Source: Granulicella aggregans
GTDB lineage: Bacteria > Acidobacteriota > Terriglobia > Terriglobales > Acidobacteriaceae
Assembly: GCF_014203275.1 (NCBI RefSeq)
Contig: NZ_JACHIP010000003.1
Span: 806,001-870,000 of the forward strand
DNA: 64,000 nt
Direction of reading: 5' to 3'
Under the pieces are notes generated by a model that made no database searches, had not been told where the DNA came from, and saw only the letters and a program-made list of their open reading frames with translations. Made by a program: the position numbers and the translations under genes. Positions 55,118 through 63,423 of the stretch are shown here, one piece after another. The first letter of the stretch is position 1. Every line of letters begins with the position of its first letter.

Positions 55118-55642
55118 TCATTTCCAAGCAACCACACACTGCTTCAGAATGCACGGCGCAGTCCAGGCGGTCATGAACTCTTCTCTGGGTATCGATTTCC
55201 CCTCTGCAAGCCTTAGCTTTCCACGAGTGGCTCCAACGATGATGGAGAAGTGACCGGTGTCGGACGGGGTATCGTACAGAACGATAGGGATACGTCCCCG
55301 TTTCCTTTGCGCCAGTACTTCGGGCAGATGAATCGCGCATTGCACGGGGACACCTAAGCGTTTCAGGCGATGGTAGCCACGCATCTCGAAACCGCCAACG
55401 TCCGCGTCAGGATCTGAGTGGAATGAAACTTGAAGGCCCAGTTGTTTGAGGCCAGCTGCTATGTGTACGGCGAACGCTCCATAGCGTTTCGTGTGTCGGC
55501 AAGCAGAGATGATCTCGGCCGGTTCGGGACTCTTCCCAAAATGATGAAGTGCACACCACGCAGCGAGGGGGCCACAATGCCCATCCAAGTTCAAGATTTC
55601 TTCTGGAGCCGTCCACCAATCGGGAAGATTCATCGTATGCAC
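55118..55642 (-). CDS. Peptidase C39-like family protein
   Basis: 174 residues. The papain-like site is seen in LDGHCGPLAAWCALHHF (Cys in the GHCGP motif) and TGHFSIIVGATRGKL (His in the GHFS motif), the usual C39 Cys-His spacing. No signal peptide and no ABC transporter fusion, so it is not a bacteriocin exporter; stand-alone C39-like proteins of unknown use are common. An orphan cassette-like gene between repeats. Confidence 0.65.
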   Translation of the reverse strand: MHTMNLPDWWTAPEEILNLDGHCGPLAAWCALHHFGKSPEPAEIISACRHTKRYGAFAVHIAAGLKQLGLQVSFHSDPDADVGGFEMRGYHRLKRLGVPVQCAIHLPEVLAQRKRGRIPIVLYDTPSDTGHFSIIVGATRGKLRLAEGKSIPREEFMTAWTAPCILKQCVVAWK

Positions 55643-55901
55643 GCTTCGGACTAGCTGAATGCGCTAACGCAGAGCATACAGCGTTCCCATCCCGGGAAAT
55701 GGGGTTATGACCAACTTCGACCTAGCGAGCCCACTTCATACATCTGATCGGCCGTCCTGCTTGTCCGAGCTTGCCACGAAGACGCCTCTTGGGCCAGTTC
55801 GATGATGGCTTCGGCGGAACGCTTAGCTAAAATCGAGCTCCGCTAGAAACATCCAGTGTCTACAATTTAGCCAACACGTAGTCTCGGGCAAGAGCACGAA
55901 A

Positions 55902-56279
55902 ATGCTGACTCACGTTGAATTTAGATCCGACCGATTTGGTGCAGTGGCAGGGGAAGGCAAGCTCGTGAATCCTGATCTTTGGGGAAGAAGGCTTGCGGAT
56001 TTCCTAAGAGCAGGCCTGATCAACGAGGGATTTGAGGTGACGGAGCCGATTGCAGAAGACTGGGGCTGGGCCATGAAGATCAAGAGCGAAACCCCGTACC
56101 TCTGGGTCGGATGTGGTCATTACCAGGAACATGCCGACGGCTATCTTTGTTTCATTGAGCCGAACGCTCCTCCTGCTTGGCGGCTATTTGGCAAGATGAA
56201 AATGACGAGGCGGATCGCGGAGCTTCAGAGGTCAGTGGACAGAATTCTTGCCGAGGAAGCTGGCATCCGCGCAAAGTAA
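55902..56279 (+). CDS. Conserved hypothetical protein
   Basis: 125 residues. Recognisable widespread pattern: NPDLWGRRLADFLRAGLINE, GFEVTEPIAEDWGWAMKI, LWVGCGHYQEHADGYLCFIE, and a basic C-terminal helix (ELQRSVDRILAEEAG). No function assigned. Starts at ATG 55902. Confidence 0.65.
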   Translation: MLTHVEFRSDRFGAVAGEGKLVNPDLWGRRLADFLRAGLINEGFEVTEPIAEDWGWAMKIKSETPYLWVGCGHYQEHADGYLCFIEPNAPPAWRLFGKMKMTRRIAELQRSVDRILAEEAGIRAK

Positions 56280-56393
56280 TGGTGGAGCTACGAGGATTTC
56301 AACCTGCATCGACGTGAACTTCCCGGTATTTGAAATTGAACTGCCTTGATGGGATGACGACGTTGCCGAAGTCGTCAACTTTCGTGGAGCAGC

Positions 56394-56663
56394 CTACATC
56401 TGGTTGCTCCGATTGGACCTCGAAGCTCTCCACCAATCAACCGCTAAACCTAAAGCGCCACCGACCGCTAAGCCATAAAGCGCGTAATGAGGAGCATATT
56501 CGAATTCCATCCACATAGGGCGAGCATGTCCAAGGAGCAAGGTCCCGAAGAACATGGATCCACCGAGCAAGAATGCCCCTGTCCCAGCGAGGCAAACTGT
56601 GTATTTTGGCTTTTCAGGCGAAACCATAAAACCAAGCGTACTCGCGACAAGCAGGTACGTCAT
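56394..56663 (-). CDS. Membrane protein, hypothetical
   Basis: 89 residues with three hydrophobic helices (TYLLVASTLGFMV, CLAGTGAFLLGGSMFFGTLL, HYALYGLAVGGALGLAVDWW). No family recognised. Near family-1 copy D. Confidence 0.45.
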   Translation of the reverse strand: MTYLLVASTLGFMVSPEKPKYTVCLAGTGAFLLGGSMFFGTLLLGHARPMWMEFEYAPHYALYGLAVGGALGLAVDWWRASRSNRSNQM

Positions 56664-56710
56664 TAGGCCTGGTTGAATCTACTGCAACCTGCTCCCGAGT
56701 GTGACCTCCC

Positions 56711-56791
56711 GCGAAACGGTGTTTGCGGAAGTTTCGGATCCGCCAAATCGTCCGAACCGCCAAATTTTCCGCAAACAACGACTTTCCGGAA
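56711..56791 (+). repeat. Palindromic repeat family 1, copy D
   Basis: GTGTTTGCGGAAGTTTCGGA and TTTTCCGCAAACAACGACTT; arms pair imperfectly. Confidence 0.75.
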
Positions 56792-56833
56792 GTCTTCAGC
56801 GGACACTACAAGCCGTAGTAAGGTGTGAAGTCT

Positions 56834-57271
56834 ATGGAACGATTCCACCTTGATGCTGCGCTTCTTTATTCGGAATGGGCATTTGAGTTTCTTCTGCTCC
56901 CCCCGATATCGGCCCTATTCGTCGGAGCCGCGATCAGCTCAGTTTGGGCAGGACTCTATCAGCGACCGTTCCGAAAGCATCTCTGGAAGCGGCACTACGC
57001 GCTTGTGCTGACTCACTTCTCATTCTTTGCGGCAGCTATCGTAGTCGGCTTACTTTGGGTGAACGATCCGAGGAATCACCACCCTGCCAGTCGGGTCGCG
57101 ACGTTCTGGTTAGACGCTGTGATTTGCGGATCGCTCGCTTCTTGCATCATTTGGACTTGGCAGATGAAAGGATTTCGGTGGTTTGCGGCCAGCTTGATGG
57201 TATTGGCTGAAGTGATCACGTTCGGCGCTATCTTCGTGGCTGGCATGTCGATATCGGGCGACTGGTTGTAG
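56834..57271 (+). CDS. Membrane protein, hypothetical
   Basis: 145 residues from ATG 56834 with four hydrophobic helices (FEFLLLPPISALFVGAAISS, ALVLTHFSFFAAAIVVGLLW, FWLDAVICGSLASCIIWTW, ASLMVLAEVITFGAIFVAGM). No family recognised. Flanked by family-1 copies D and E. Confidence 0.6.
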   Translation: MERFHLDAALLYSEWAFEFLLLPPISALFVGAAISSVWAGLYQRPFRKHLWKRHYALVLTHFSFFAAAIVVGLLWVNDPRNHHPASRVATFWLDAVICGSLASCIIWTWQMKGFRWFAASLMVLAEVITFGAIFVAGMSISGDWL

Positions 57272-57295
57272 GCTGCTGTCACGCCCTAAGTCCCG

Positions 57296-57374
57296 AGAAA
57301 CGGGGTTTGCGGAAGTTTCGGCTCTGCCAAATCCTCCGGACCGGCGAAGTTTCCGCAAACACCGACTTTGCGGC
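57296..57374 (+). repeat. Palindromic repeat family 1, copy E
   Basis: GGGGTTTGCGGAAGTTTCGG and GGCGAAGTTTCCGCAAACAC: 17 of 21 arm positions pair. Confidence 0.8.
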
Positions 57375-57406
57375 AGGCTGGTCCGCGCCAAGTCGGCGTT
57401 GCACAA

Positions 57407-57814
57407 TCACGCGACAGCCGAGCGTTTCAATCTGCGCATAGCCACTGCGACGAGGAAACCGATGATGCTGATAGGGATGCCGATCATCCCGATGCACCCT
57501 ACCAATCCGAAACCCACTGCGAGCGGGCCGCCGTCGCCGTGGGCGCTCCCGCCAGCTAGAGCGAAAAGGATGAGTCCCGCGAGGAAGGAAGCAAATGAAG
57601 TGCATACTCCTGCCAGCCAGCGGCCTAGACCGACCCTATCCGTCATCAGCCTGAATGCTTGGATCTCCAGAAGGCAAAGCAAACCGATAAATGAGACGAA
57701 CTCCGCTATGTGAATGTAGAACCTGTGCGCGTCGCCGTTGTGTTGCCCATGAATCACATCAGCAACGGCCAAGATGAGTGTGGACATACCGAAAACAGCG
57801 GTCGCTTTCTTCAT
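57407..57814 (-). CDS. Membrane protein, hypothetical
   Basis: 135 residues with four predicted helices (FGMSTLILAVADVIHG, FVSFIGLLCLLEIQAF, FASFLAGLILFALAGGSA, GCIGMIGIPISIIGFLVAVA). No family recognised. Confidence 0.55.
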   Translation of the reverse strand: MKKATAVFGMSTLILAVADVIHGQHNGDAHRFYIHIAEFVSFIGLLCLLEIQAFRLMTDRVGLGRWLAGVCTSFASFLAGLILFALAGGSAHGDGGPLAVGFGLVGCIGMIGIPISIIGFLVAVAMRRLKRSAVA

Positions 57815-57862
57815 TGACGAAAGTTTATCGCACGGTATCGTCAGCTGAAGCTAATCGTTCCC

Positions 57863-57900
57863 CCGAAACGGGGTTATCGGAAACCTCGGGCCGGTCCAGC
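57863..57900 (+). repeat. Palindromic repeat family 1, half copy F
   Basis: CGAAACGGGGTTATCGGAAA and CCTCGGGCCGGTCC, then the element is lost. Confidence 0.5.
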
Positions 57901-57903
57901 GTC

Positions 57904-58269
57904 TCAGGCGACCCCAAGGTCTTCAACGAAACGAGCATCGTATCGAACCTTCTCCGGTTTCAGACTCTGCTGATCGACAATAACCGCAACGAGGCAATCC
58001 CAGACGCTCTGGGGGGACCAGGGGAGGACCTCCGCCGGTGCCGGAAGCGGCGTGTGCTTGTACATGAATAGGAACGTCTTCTCCTTCATCGTTATCTCAG
58101 GCAGTTGTGCAGAGCTGACGGGTGCCTGTAGTGGGACCAGGTTCAGTTTGCCGCAGACCAGATCGTAGAAGTTCCCGACGGTTCGAACGGTCGCAGCCTC
58201 GCCGTCCTCTACTGTGATTACGAATAGCTCTTCCGTGCGAAGAACGATCTCTACGGCATCGAGTCCCAT
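57904..58269 (-). CDS. Small protein with acyl-carrier-like pattern
   Basis: 121 residues. The start MGLDAVEIVLRTEELFVITV, EDGEAATVRTVGNFYDLVCG resembles the helix II/III part of acyl carrier proteins, and the protein ends ARFVEDLGVA. No phosphopantetheine Ser (DSL) motif at the start, so carrier function is doubtful. It ends near half copy F, which could have truncated it. Confidence 0.5.
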   Translation of the reverse strand: MGLDAVEIVLRTEELFVITVEDGEAATVRTVGNFYDLVCGKLNLVPLQAPVSSAQLPEITMKEKTFLFMYKHTPLPAPAEVLPWSPQSVWDCLVAVIVDQQSLKPEKVRYDARFVEDLGVA

Positions 58270-58321
58270 AGATTGAGGTTAGCGCGAACAAACCTGTGGC
58301 CGCGCCCAGATGTGATGCACT

Positions 58322-58388
58322 TAAAACGGCGTTTTCGGAAACCGCTCCCGCTCGATGTCTGTCGCCGACACGGTTCCCGCAACCCGAC
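58322..58388 (+). repeat. Palindromic repeat family 1, copy G (short)
   Basis: AAAACGGCGTTTTCGGAAAC and GGTTCCCGCAACCCGAC. Confidence 0.55.
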
Positions 58389-58490
58389 CCATCGCAGCGC
58401 CGTTTGTGCGCATCGGACGCAAATCAAAACAGCTACGCGGAGAGCAACCGACAATGGCAGAGAACGCCGCACACCTAGCAGTCTTGGAGG

Positions 58491-59324
58491 TCAGTCTACC
58501 CGCGCCCACGCTCCATATTGCACAGTTGCCAGTAACTGGCTTCCCGTCTCCACTGCTTCTTTTTCCAAAAGCCCCGCCAGATTCGCATCAAGTGCTATCC
58601 CCTCTGGAGGGGTTAATCCGAGTCGATGCAGAAGCGGCGCAATGCTGATCATCGAGTTTGCTAACCAGCCATATACATACGAAGCACGGCCGCCGCCGAC
58701 GATGCCGTTGGACTCTATTGTAGGAAACGGCAATCCGGCTTGAAGGAAGGTGCCGCCAAGCCGTCGTCCAAAGTCCGGCTTCGCTCCGGATTTCAGGAAT
58801 GCTTGCGTGACCAAAGAATATAACTGGTCGAAAAGGGGACACGGAGGGTAACTGGGCTGCTCGATCGGGATGTCCACATCATGAAACGCAACGATGGCTC
58901 CCCGATTCAGAAACCTTATTAAATGCCGCAGAGTGGCGGCAGGATCCGGCAGGTAAAGCAGAATGTATCTGCCGATCAACGCGTCGTACTTTTCTTCCGA
59001 AGCAAACTCATCCAGCGTAGACGTCTGAAACTCCACCCAGGAAGAGCATCCCTGCTGGGAGGCCCGCTCTTGTGCTCGCTTAATCGACATGGAATCGCGA
59101 TCGATGCAGGTCACACGACCACCCGGACCGACGATGTCAGCAGCCAAAAAGGCCACGTCTCCGACGCCACACCCCACATCGAGCACGCGCATGCCGACCG
59201 AGAGCCCTGCTGCTCGAAAGTAGTGTTCTGTGTACGGACGGAGAAATCGGCCCTGAAAGAGCAACCGCTCCTGCTCAAAAATGGATTGCCCAAAGACGTA
59301 ATTCTCACGCGATGAGTCACTCAT
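58491..59324 (-). CDS. SAM-dependent methyltransferase
   Basis: 277 residues from ATG 59324. Class I methyltransferase motifs: LDVGCGVGDVAFLAA (motif I), VTCIDRD (motif post-I), YDALIGRYILLYLPDP (motif II region). Typical of ubiE/cypemycin-type small-molecule methyltransferases. A longer frame upstream (59528) adds unrelated sequence covering repeat H. Substrate unknown. Confidence 0.82.
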   Translation of the reverse strand: MSDSSRENYVFGQSIFEQERLLFQGRFLRPYTEHYFRAAGLSVGMRVLDVGCGVGDVAFLAADIVGPGGRVTCIDRDSMSIKRAQERASQQGCSSWVEFQTSTLDEFASEEKYDALIGRYILLYLPDPAATLRHLIRFLNRGAIVAFHDVDIPIEQPSYPPCPLFDQLYSLVTQAFLKSGAKPDFGRRLGGTFLQAGLPFPTIESNGIVGGGRASYVYGWLANSMISIAPLLHRLGLTPPEGIALDANLAGLLEKEAVETGSQLLATVQYGAWARVD

Positions 59325-59443
59325 CGGCGAAGTATACCGCCGCGTCATTACTATGTCGCTCATTTTTAGCAGTGCTAGACGTTGTTCGATGAATCGCCTG
59401 TGCGGAATCATCGCTTGGCCCAAGAGGATCCCACAAGCTCCCT

Positions 59444-59526
59444 CAAAACGGGATTTTGGGAAACCTCGAACCGTTTCGGCCGCCCGGGAGACCCGATGTT
59501 GCCGCAAACACCGACTTTCAAGGAAC
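59444..59526 (+). repeat. Palindromic repeat family 1, copy H
   Basis: CAAAACGGGATTTTGGGAAA at the left and TTGCCGCAAACACCGACTTT at the right. Confidence 0.65.
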
Positions 59527-59543
59527 AATGTTTCTGGGCTGAG

Positions 59544-59849
59544 TTAGCGAATTCTTCTCGGTTGATTCGATGGCACAAGCGTTCTGTACAAAACCCTCCC
59601 GCCACCTATTGCGATTGCAGCGGTCGTGAATATGCCGATCCATGCGCCTCGCTGGTAAGCGATCACTGCGGCTCCGATTCCACCGAGAAGAAGAGTTCCG
59701 CCCACCACCATCGCGCCTGCCCGCTGTATGCGAGATTTGTCTCGTGTGCCGTTCCAGAACACGTCATTGACATGGCGGTCATTGGCAATGACGTCAGAAG
59801 GCAGCGTGTTGCGTTGTCTCTTCCTCAGATCATCGTTGATTGTCGGCAT
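59544..59849 (-). CDS. Small membrane protein
   Basis: 101 residues; a charged N-terminus and two hydrophobic helices (AGAMVVGGTLLLGGIGAAVI, GIFTTAAIAIGGGRVLY). No family recognised. Flanked by copies H and I. Confidence 0.5.
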   Translation of the reverse strand: MPTINDDLRKRQRNTLPSDVIANDRHVNDVFWNGTRDKSRIQRAGAMVVGGTLLLGGIGAAVIAYQRGAWIGIFTTAAIAIGGGRVLYRTLVPSNQPRRIR

Positions 59850-59891
59850 CGGCGAGGTCTCTCAAACGTATCCACAGCATAGCTGGTTCCC

Positions 59892-59973
59892 TGGAAACGG
59901 GGTTTGCGGAAGTTTCGACTCCGTCGGACCGCCCGGCGGACTACCTTGCCGCAAACGTCGACTTTACGGGAGG
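59892..59973 (+). repeat. Palindromic repeat family 1, copy I
   Basis: GAAACGGGGTTTGCGGAAGT and CTTGCCGCAAACGTCGACTT. Confidence 0.7.
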
Positions 59974-60042
59974 TTCTCTCGTTCTGTTCAACCTGAGCTA
60001 GAATTCCGGAGCGGCAGGACTCAGTGCCAAAGGAGCTTGGCT

Positions 60043-60654
60043 GTGGCAGACCCGTTGACGATTGATCCCTCTCGCACAGCCTTGTTGAGCATGGATTGCC
60101 AGGTCGGCATCCTCTCCATCTACACCCGCGATGCCAAGGACGCTTTCCTTGGTCGAGCCGCAAAGGTCCTCAGTCATGCTCGTGCCGTTGGGATGACGAT
60201 CATCCATGTTCAGGTAGGCTTTCGCCCAGGGCTGCCCGAAGTCAGTGCTCGCAATGCGCTGTTTGGTGCCGTCAAGACTTCGGAACAGCATCAACAACTC
60301 TTCCGGGCACCACTCGGGTCCATCCCCGACATCATTGCGCCGAGGGGTGACGAGATCGTCATCACCAAGCATCGAGTCAGTGCGTTCGCGGGAACCGATC
60401 TTTCCATGATCCTCCGCGCCAACGATATCGATACCCTGATCCTTTATGGCATTGCCACCAGCGGTGTGGTTCTGTCTACCCTCGTCGAGGCCGCCGACGC
60501 CGATTATCGCCTTGCCATCATAGGCGACTGCTGCGCTGACCTTGACCTTGAGCTTCACAATCAACTCCTCCAGCGATTCTTCCCCACGCGAGGCTTGGTT
60601 TTGTTATCCGACAGCTTCATCGATGTCCCTTTGAAAAAGAACGAGGAAGGCTAG
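60043..60654 (+). CDS. Isochorismatase-like hydrolase lacking the usual Cys
   Basis: 203 residues from GTG 60043 with AAAGGAG seven bases upstream. Asp is present in TALLSMDCQVGILS, Lys in ITKHRVSAFAGTDL. In the nucleophile position the typical Cys of the T.xxCV motif is Val (GIATSGVVLST), so normal cysteine-hydrolase chemistry is unlikely; some phenazine-type isochorismatases also lack it. ADLDLELHNQLLQRFFP is the usual C-terminal helix. Small, orphan, next to family-1 copy I. Confidence 0.75.
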   Translation: MADPLTIDPSRTALLSMDCQVGILSIYTRDAKDAFLGRAAKVLSHARAVGMTIIHVQVGFRPGLPEVSARNALFGAVKTSEQHQQLFRAPLGSIPDIIAPRGDEIVITKHRVSAFAGTDLSMILRANDIDTLILYGIATSGVVLSTLVEAADADYRLAIIGDCCADLDLELHNQLLQRFFPTRGLVLLSDSFIDVPLKKNEEG

Positions 60655-61104
60655 GACTTGTGGCCATGAACGGACTCATCGGCCTGTGCCCTCAGTGGAG
60701 ATCACTGGCGGAGGTTGTTCTCCGATCACTGAGCTTCCAGGAAACGGGGCGGTCTCAACCGGTCGATGCAACACTGGCATGGAGTTTACTAGCTGGAGTT
60801 TCAAAATCCAACGTCGCCAAATCTCGGACTTCTGCTCCGCAGAAAGACCATGACGTCTCCCTTGTCTCATACACACCACCTCTCAAGAAATGATCTAAAT
60901 CAGATGGTGTTGCATCGACCGGTTGAGACCGCCCCATTTTGAAGGGCTAGAACAAATCCATGAAAGCGAAAGCAGATCAGAATACTCCTCAGTGCCCCAG
61001 TCTGAGGCAGCATTGCTTTTCGCCTGCGTTTCTGGTGTTCCAAAGAGATAACGATAAAACTATTGAAAGCGGCTTAGCGCTTTGCCGATAGCAACGGAAG
61101 GAAA
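60655..61104. other. Intergenic region with an IS30-derived miniature element
   Basis: The 190-bp element 60746-60935 is described separately; the remainder (60936-61104) shows nothing. Confidence 0.5.
60746..60935 (-). mobile_element. IS30-derived miniature element (MITE) with perfect 29-bp TIRs
   Basis: 60746-60774 and 60907-60935 are exact inverted copies (GGGGCGGTCTCAACCGGTCG... start). On the minus strand the interior begins a transposase: RRHGLSAEQKSEIWRRW, the N-terminal helix-turn-helix start of IS30-family transposases, then truncated. The element is a non-autonomous deletion derivative; it needs an IS30 transposase elsewhere. Confidence 0.8.
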
Positions 61105-61464
61105 GTGAGTGAGAACTATATGAGCGCCTCTGAGCTGCTAGTCATTCAAATGGAATTTGTTGTCAAAAACGGGGAGCAACCACTTTCGGTAATACTTAGG
61201 CGCCCAATGACCTCTGAACCTCATAAGGTGGTCCAGCTATGCTTGCATGAGGCACGGGTACTGGGTGGCATTTGGGACCTGTCAGGCAAAGTGTTTTATC
61301 CCTGGCATGAAGTGAACCAGATGACCTGGCGGCCAGATGCTGCCACTGCAGAGGACTGGGGGCATCTCGGCTTCCGTGCGGCGATGAAACACTTAGAACT
61401 GACTGGAGGGGCGATCTCCGAAGATCCTTATAGAATCCCCGAGGACGAGCGGATCAAAAGCTGA
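61105..61464 (+). CDS. Hypothetical protein, 119 aa
   Basis: From GTG 61105 (GGAAGGAAA upstream); the next ATG 61120 is an alternative. Soluble, with ELLVIQMEFVVKNGEQPLSV, MTWRPDAATAEDWGHLGF. No family recognised. Confidence 0.5.
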   Translation: MSENYMSASELLVIQMEFVVKNGEQPLSVILRRPMTSEPHKVVQLCLHEARVLGGIWDLSGKVFYPWHEVNQMTWRPDAATAEDWGHLGFRAAMKHLELTGGAISEDPYRIPEDERIKS

Positions 61465-61705
61465 CTTTATGGGCGATGACGAACGAAACGAAGGGGCGCG
61501 TTGCTCCACCATGGCGGGCGACCGTCGTCGCTGGAGCGGCGCAGCTTCAGACACCCGGAGACCAGTCCCCGAGACCGGTCCGGGATCAGTTTACTGGCCA
61601 CGATCAGGCGCAGCTTCCTCTGATTGGCAGCCCTTCGCTCGCTCGGTGCGTTGGCGCGTATCGACACACGAGTGCTATTTTGCCTGTAAAGCGCGTACCT
61701 CCGAT

Positions 61706-62323
61706 CTAGAGCGTTCTTATCGCTGCGTTCGGTACAGAACGAATCAAAAGCCAGCCGCCGGTCGAGAGTTCTGCAAGCAGCATCGGGATCCACAGAACCG
61801 CGCTCAAAGCTGGAAAATTGGGCCGAACGAGATGTGTAGCGCACGCGGCGAAAGCGAGGATCGATGCAACTAGACCCAACCAGCCTAGAACCCTTGGAAT
61901 GGATACCGATCGGACAAAGACAAAGAAAAAGAGCGTTGAACCAATCGTGAAGATCAGGGCATCAAAGCTGGTCGCAGTATTCCAGTCCACGAACTCAAGA
62001 ATGAAGCTGCCGAAGTGCGCACCGGCGAACGCTGATCGGACTGTATCGAAACGGACCACCGCTACAATAAGCCCGATAAGAACTTCCACAAGTCGGCATG
62101 CCAGCGCAATGGCCGACGTGACAGGCTTAAACATCTTCAGTGTGAAGTAAAGGCCTAGCGCCAGCGGCACAACAAATACCGAACCAGCCAGCATTAACCA
62201 CTTCCCAAGCAACTGATGGGATAACTGCAAGCCGGTAAGATCGACCCCCAGGACCAGCAGGTAAGCCAATCCTGAGACCCGTGCCCATAAACGTCGTGAC
62301 TGGAGATCACGATTCGATGTCAT
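61706..62323 (-). CDS. DUF4386-like membrane protein
   Basis: 205 residues with six hydrophobic helices (RVSGLAYLLVLGVDLTGLQL, WLMLAGSVFVVPLALGLYFT, ACRLVEVLIGLIVAVVRFDT, LGWLGLVASILAFAACATHL, LWIPMLLAELSTGGWLLI). RLVEVLIGLI in helix 3 fits the DUF4386 family. Function unknown. Confidence 0.7.
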   Translation of the reverse strand: MTSNRDLQSRRLWARVSGLAYLLVLGVDLTGLQLSHQLLGKWLMLAGSVFVVPLALGLYFTLKMFKPVTSAIALACRLVEVLIGLIVAVVRFDTVRSAFAGAHFGSFILEFVDWNTATSFDALIFTIGSTLFFFVFVRSVSIPRVLGWLGLVASILAFAACATHLVRPNFPALSAVLWIPMLLAELSTGGWLLIRSVPNAAIRTL

Positions 62324-62741
62324 CCTCGCACCTCGCTTTTGTCACAGAGGCATACGCCTGCTGCTATCTCCTGGTTCCCCTCTAATCTAGTTGGTTGCCT
62401 CGCTTCCCCAAAAAAATTCCTATCTTTATTCAATTGTGGTGCGATGGCATCTCGACTGGACCATTCAGAGCGATACGCTGATTTACTTTGAACTGTCTCA
62501 AATGGCGACTCTGAAGCTCGGCTACGGATGACGATCTTGCGCGGATCTGGCCAGTCGGTCTCGAACCTGCCGCGAAGTCGGTGTTTGCGGAAACCTCGTC
62601 GGTCCGGACGGTTTGGCGGAGCCGAAACTTCCGCAAATCCCGTTTGCGGGATCAAGGCAACAAATTGTTCAGGATGCTTCCTACCTTCTACGACCGGCCA
62701 TTACTTGCGTCCTGCCTGATCGCCCTGAGAGGATGGCTTGC
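62324..62741. other. Intergenic region with family-1 copy J
   Basis: No supported gene. It holds a full-length repeat in reverse orientation (62570-62653). Confidence 0.45.
62570..62653 (-). repeat. Palindromic repeat family 1, copy J (reverse)
   Basis: Reverse complement reads GGATTTGCGGAAGTTTCGGC and GGTTTCCGCAAACACCGACT, very close to copy E. Confidence 0.75.
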
Positions 62742-62951
62742 ATGGAAACAGCAGGTATGTGGCCGCGCATTATCTGCACATGCTTCGGGATGTTGCTACT
62801 CTACTTCGTGGCACATGGAACGATAACAGGGCGAGCATTCGGAAAATTCGGTGAGTTGGATCGCATACGCCAGCCCTTCGGGTATTGGTTAGTCCTGGTT
62901 TCGCAGGCTGCGGCTGGCATCCTGTTATTCGTTGCAGCCATCCTCCTGTAG
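62742..62951 (+). CDS. Small membrane protein
   Basis: 69 residues from ATG 62742 (GAGAGGA upstream), with two helices (WPRIICTCFGMLLLYFVAHG, YWLVLVSQAAAGILLFVAAI). No family recognised. Flanked by copies J and K. Confidence 0.5.
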   Translation: METAGMWPRIICTCFGMLLLYFVAHGTITGRAFGKFGELDRIRQPFGYWLVLVSQAAAGILLFVAAILL

Positions 62952-62957
62952 TCACGA

Positions 62958-62990
62958 CGCTGATTTCCGCAAACGCCGTTTCTGGGGAAT
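62958..62990 (-). repeat. Palindromic repeat family 1, half copy K (reverse)
   Basis: Reverse complement reads AGAAACGGCGTTTGCGGAAA. Confidence 0.5.
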
Positions 62991-63089
62991 TAATGTCTCT
63001 CTGCCGCGTCGCTCCGACGCAACTGGTCCCGACAGCGGCTGTCTCGCGGTTCACATCTCCTTTCATCGATTCGAGTGCTCATTGCTTCC

Positions 63090-63147
63090 GTGTTCGAGTA
63101 CCCACAGTCCCAAGCCCGTGCCATTCGCGCCCTTCGTCGTTTCCTGC
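63090..63147 (-). pseudogene. Histidine-kinase ATPase (G2 box) remnant
   Basis: Encodes ETTKGANGTGLGLWVLEHGS, matching the TTK...GTGLGLWV ATP-lid region of histidine kinases. Nothing else of the kinase remains. Confidence 0.6.
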
Positions 63148-63276
63148 ATGATCTCCGCATTGACCGAATCCATCAGCACCCAATCCGCTTCCGCCATCGC
63201 AGAGGCCGCCTGCGCCTTCGGCATCGGAGCACCCCAGGCAGATGACATCACCGTCCTTACCATCACTCGCGAGTAG
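63148..63276 (+). pseudogene. SpoIIE/PP2C phosphatase C-terminal remnant
   Basis: Encodes SISTQSASAIAEAACAFG, then QADDITVLTITRE and stop: the typical end of RsbU/SpoIIE phosphatases (..DDITVLTL.R). The catalytic core is missing. Confidence 0.7.
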
Positions 63277-63320
63277 CCGGTCGAAGCGCGATCCTGATCT
63301 AATGGTTTTGCCGATTCCCT

Positions 63321-63350
63321 TGAAACGGCGTTTTCGGAAACTGAGCCGAG
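63321..63350 (+). repeat. Palindromic repeat family 1, half copy L
   Basis: TTGAAACGGCGTTTTCGGAA, then sequence is lost. Confidence 0.5.
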
Positions 63351-63423
63351 CCTAGATCCCGATGAACGCTTTCCCATCAGAAGTGTTTCTGGCTTGATGA
63401 TCAAGTCGGCGATACAGTCGCCA

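Larger units (their letters stand above)
62952..63423. other. Region of fused gene remnants and half repeats
   Basis: Contains half copies K and L of family 1, a minus-strand histidine-kinase relic and a plus-strand SpoIIE phosphatase relic. No intact gene. Confidence 0.5.

Noticed and set aside
51303-63350. Integron attC sites
   Set aside because: The repeats are palindromic and lie between orphan genes, but the ends lack the RYYYAAC/GTTRRRY core sites, genes are not co-oriented, and no integron integrase is in the window.
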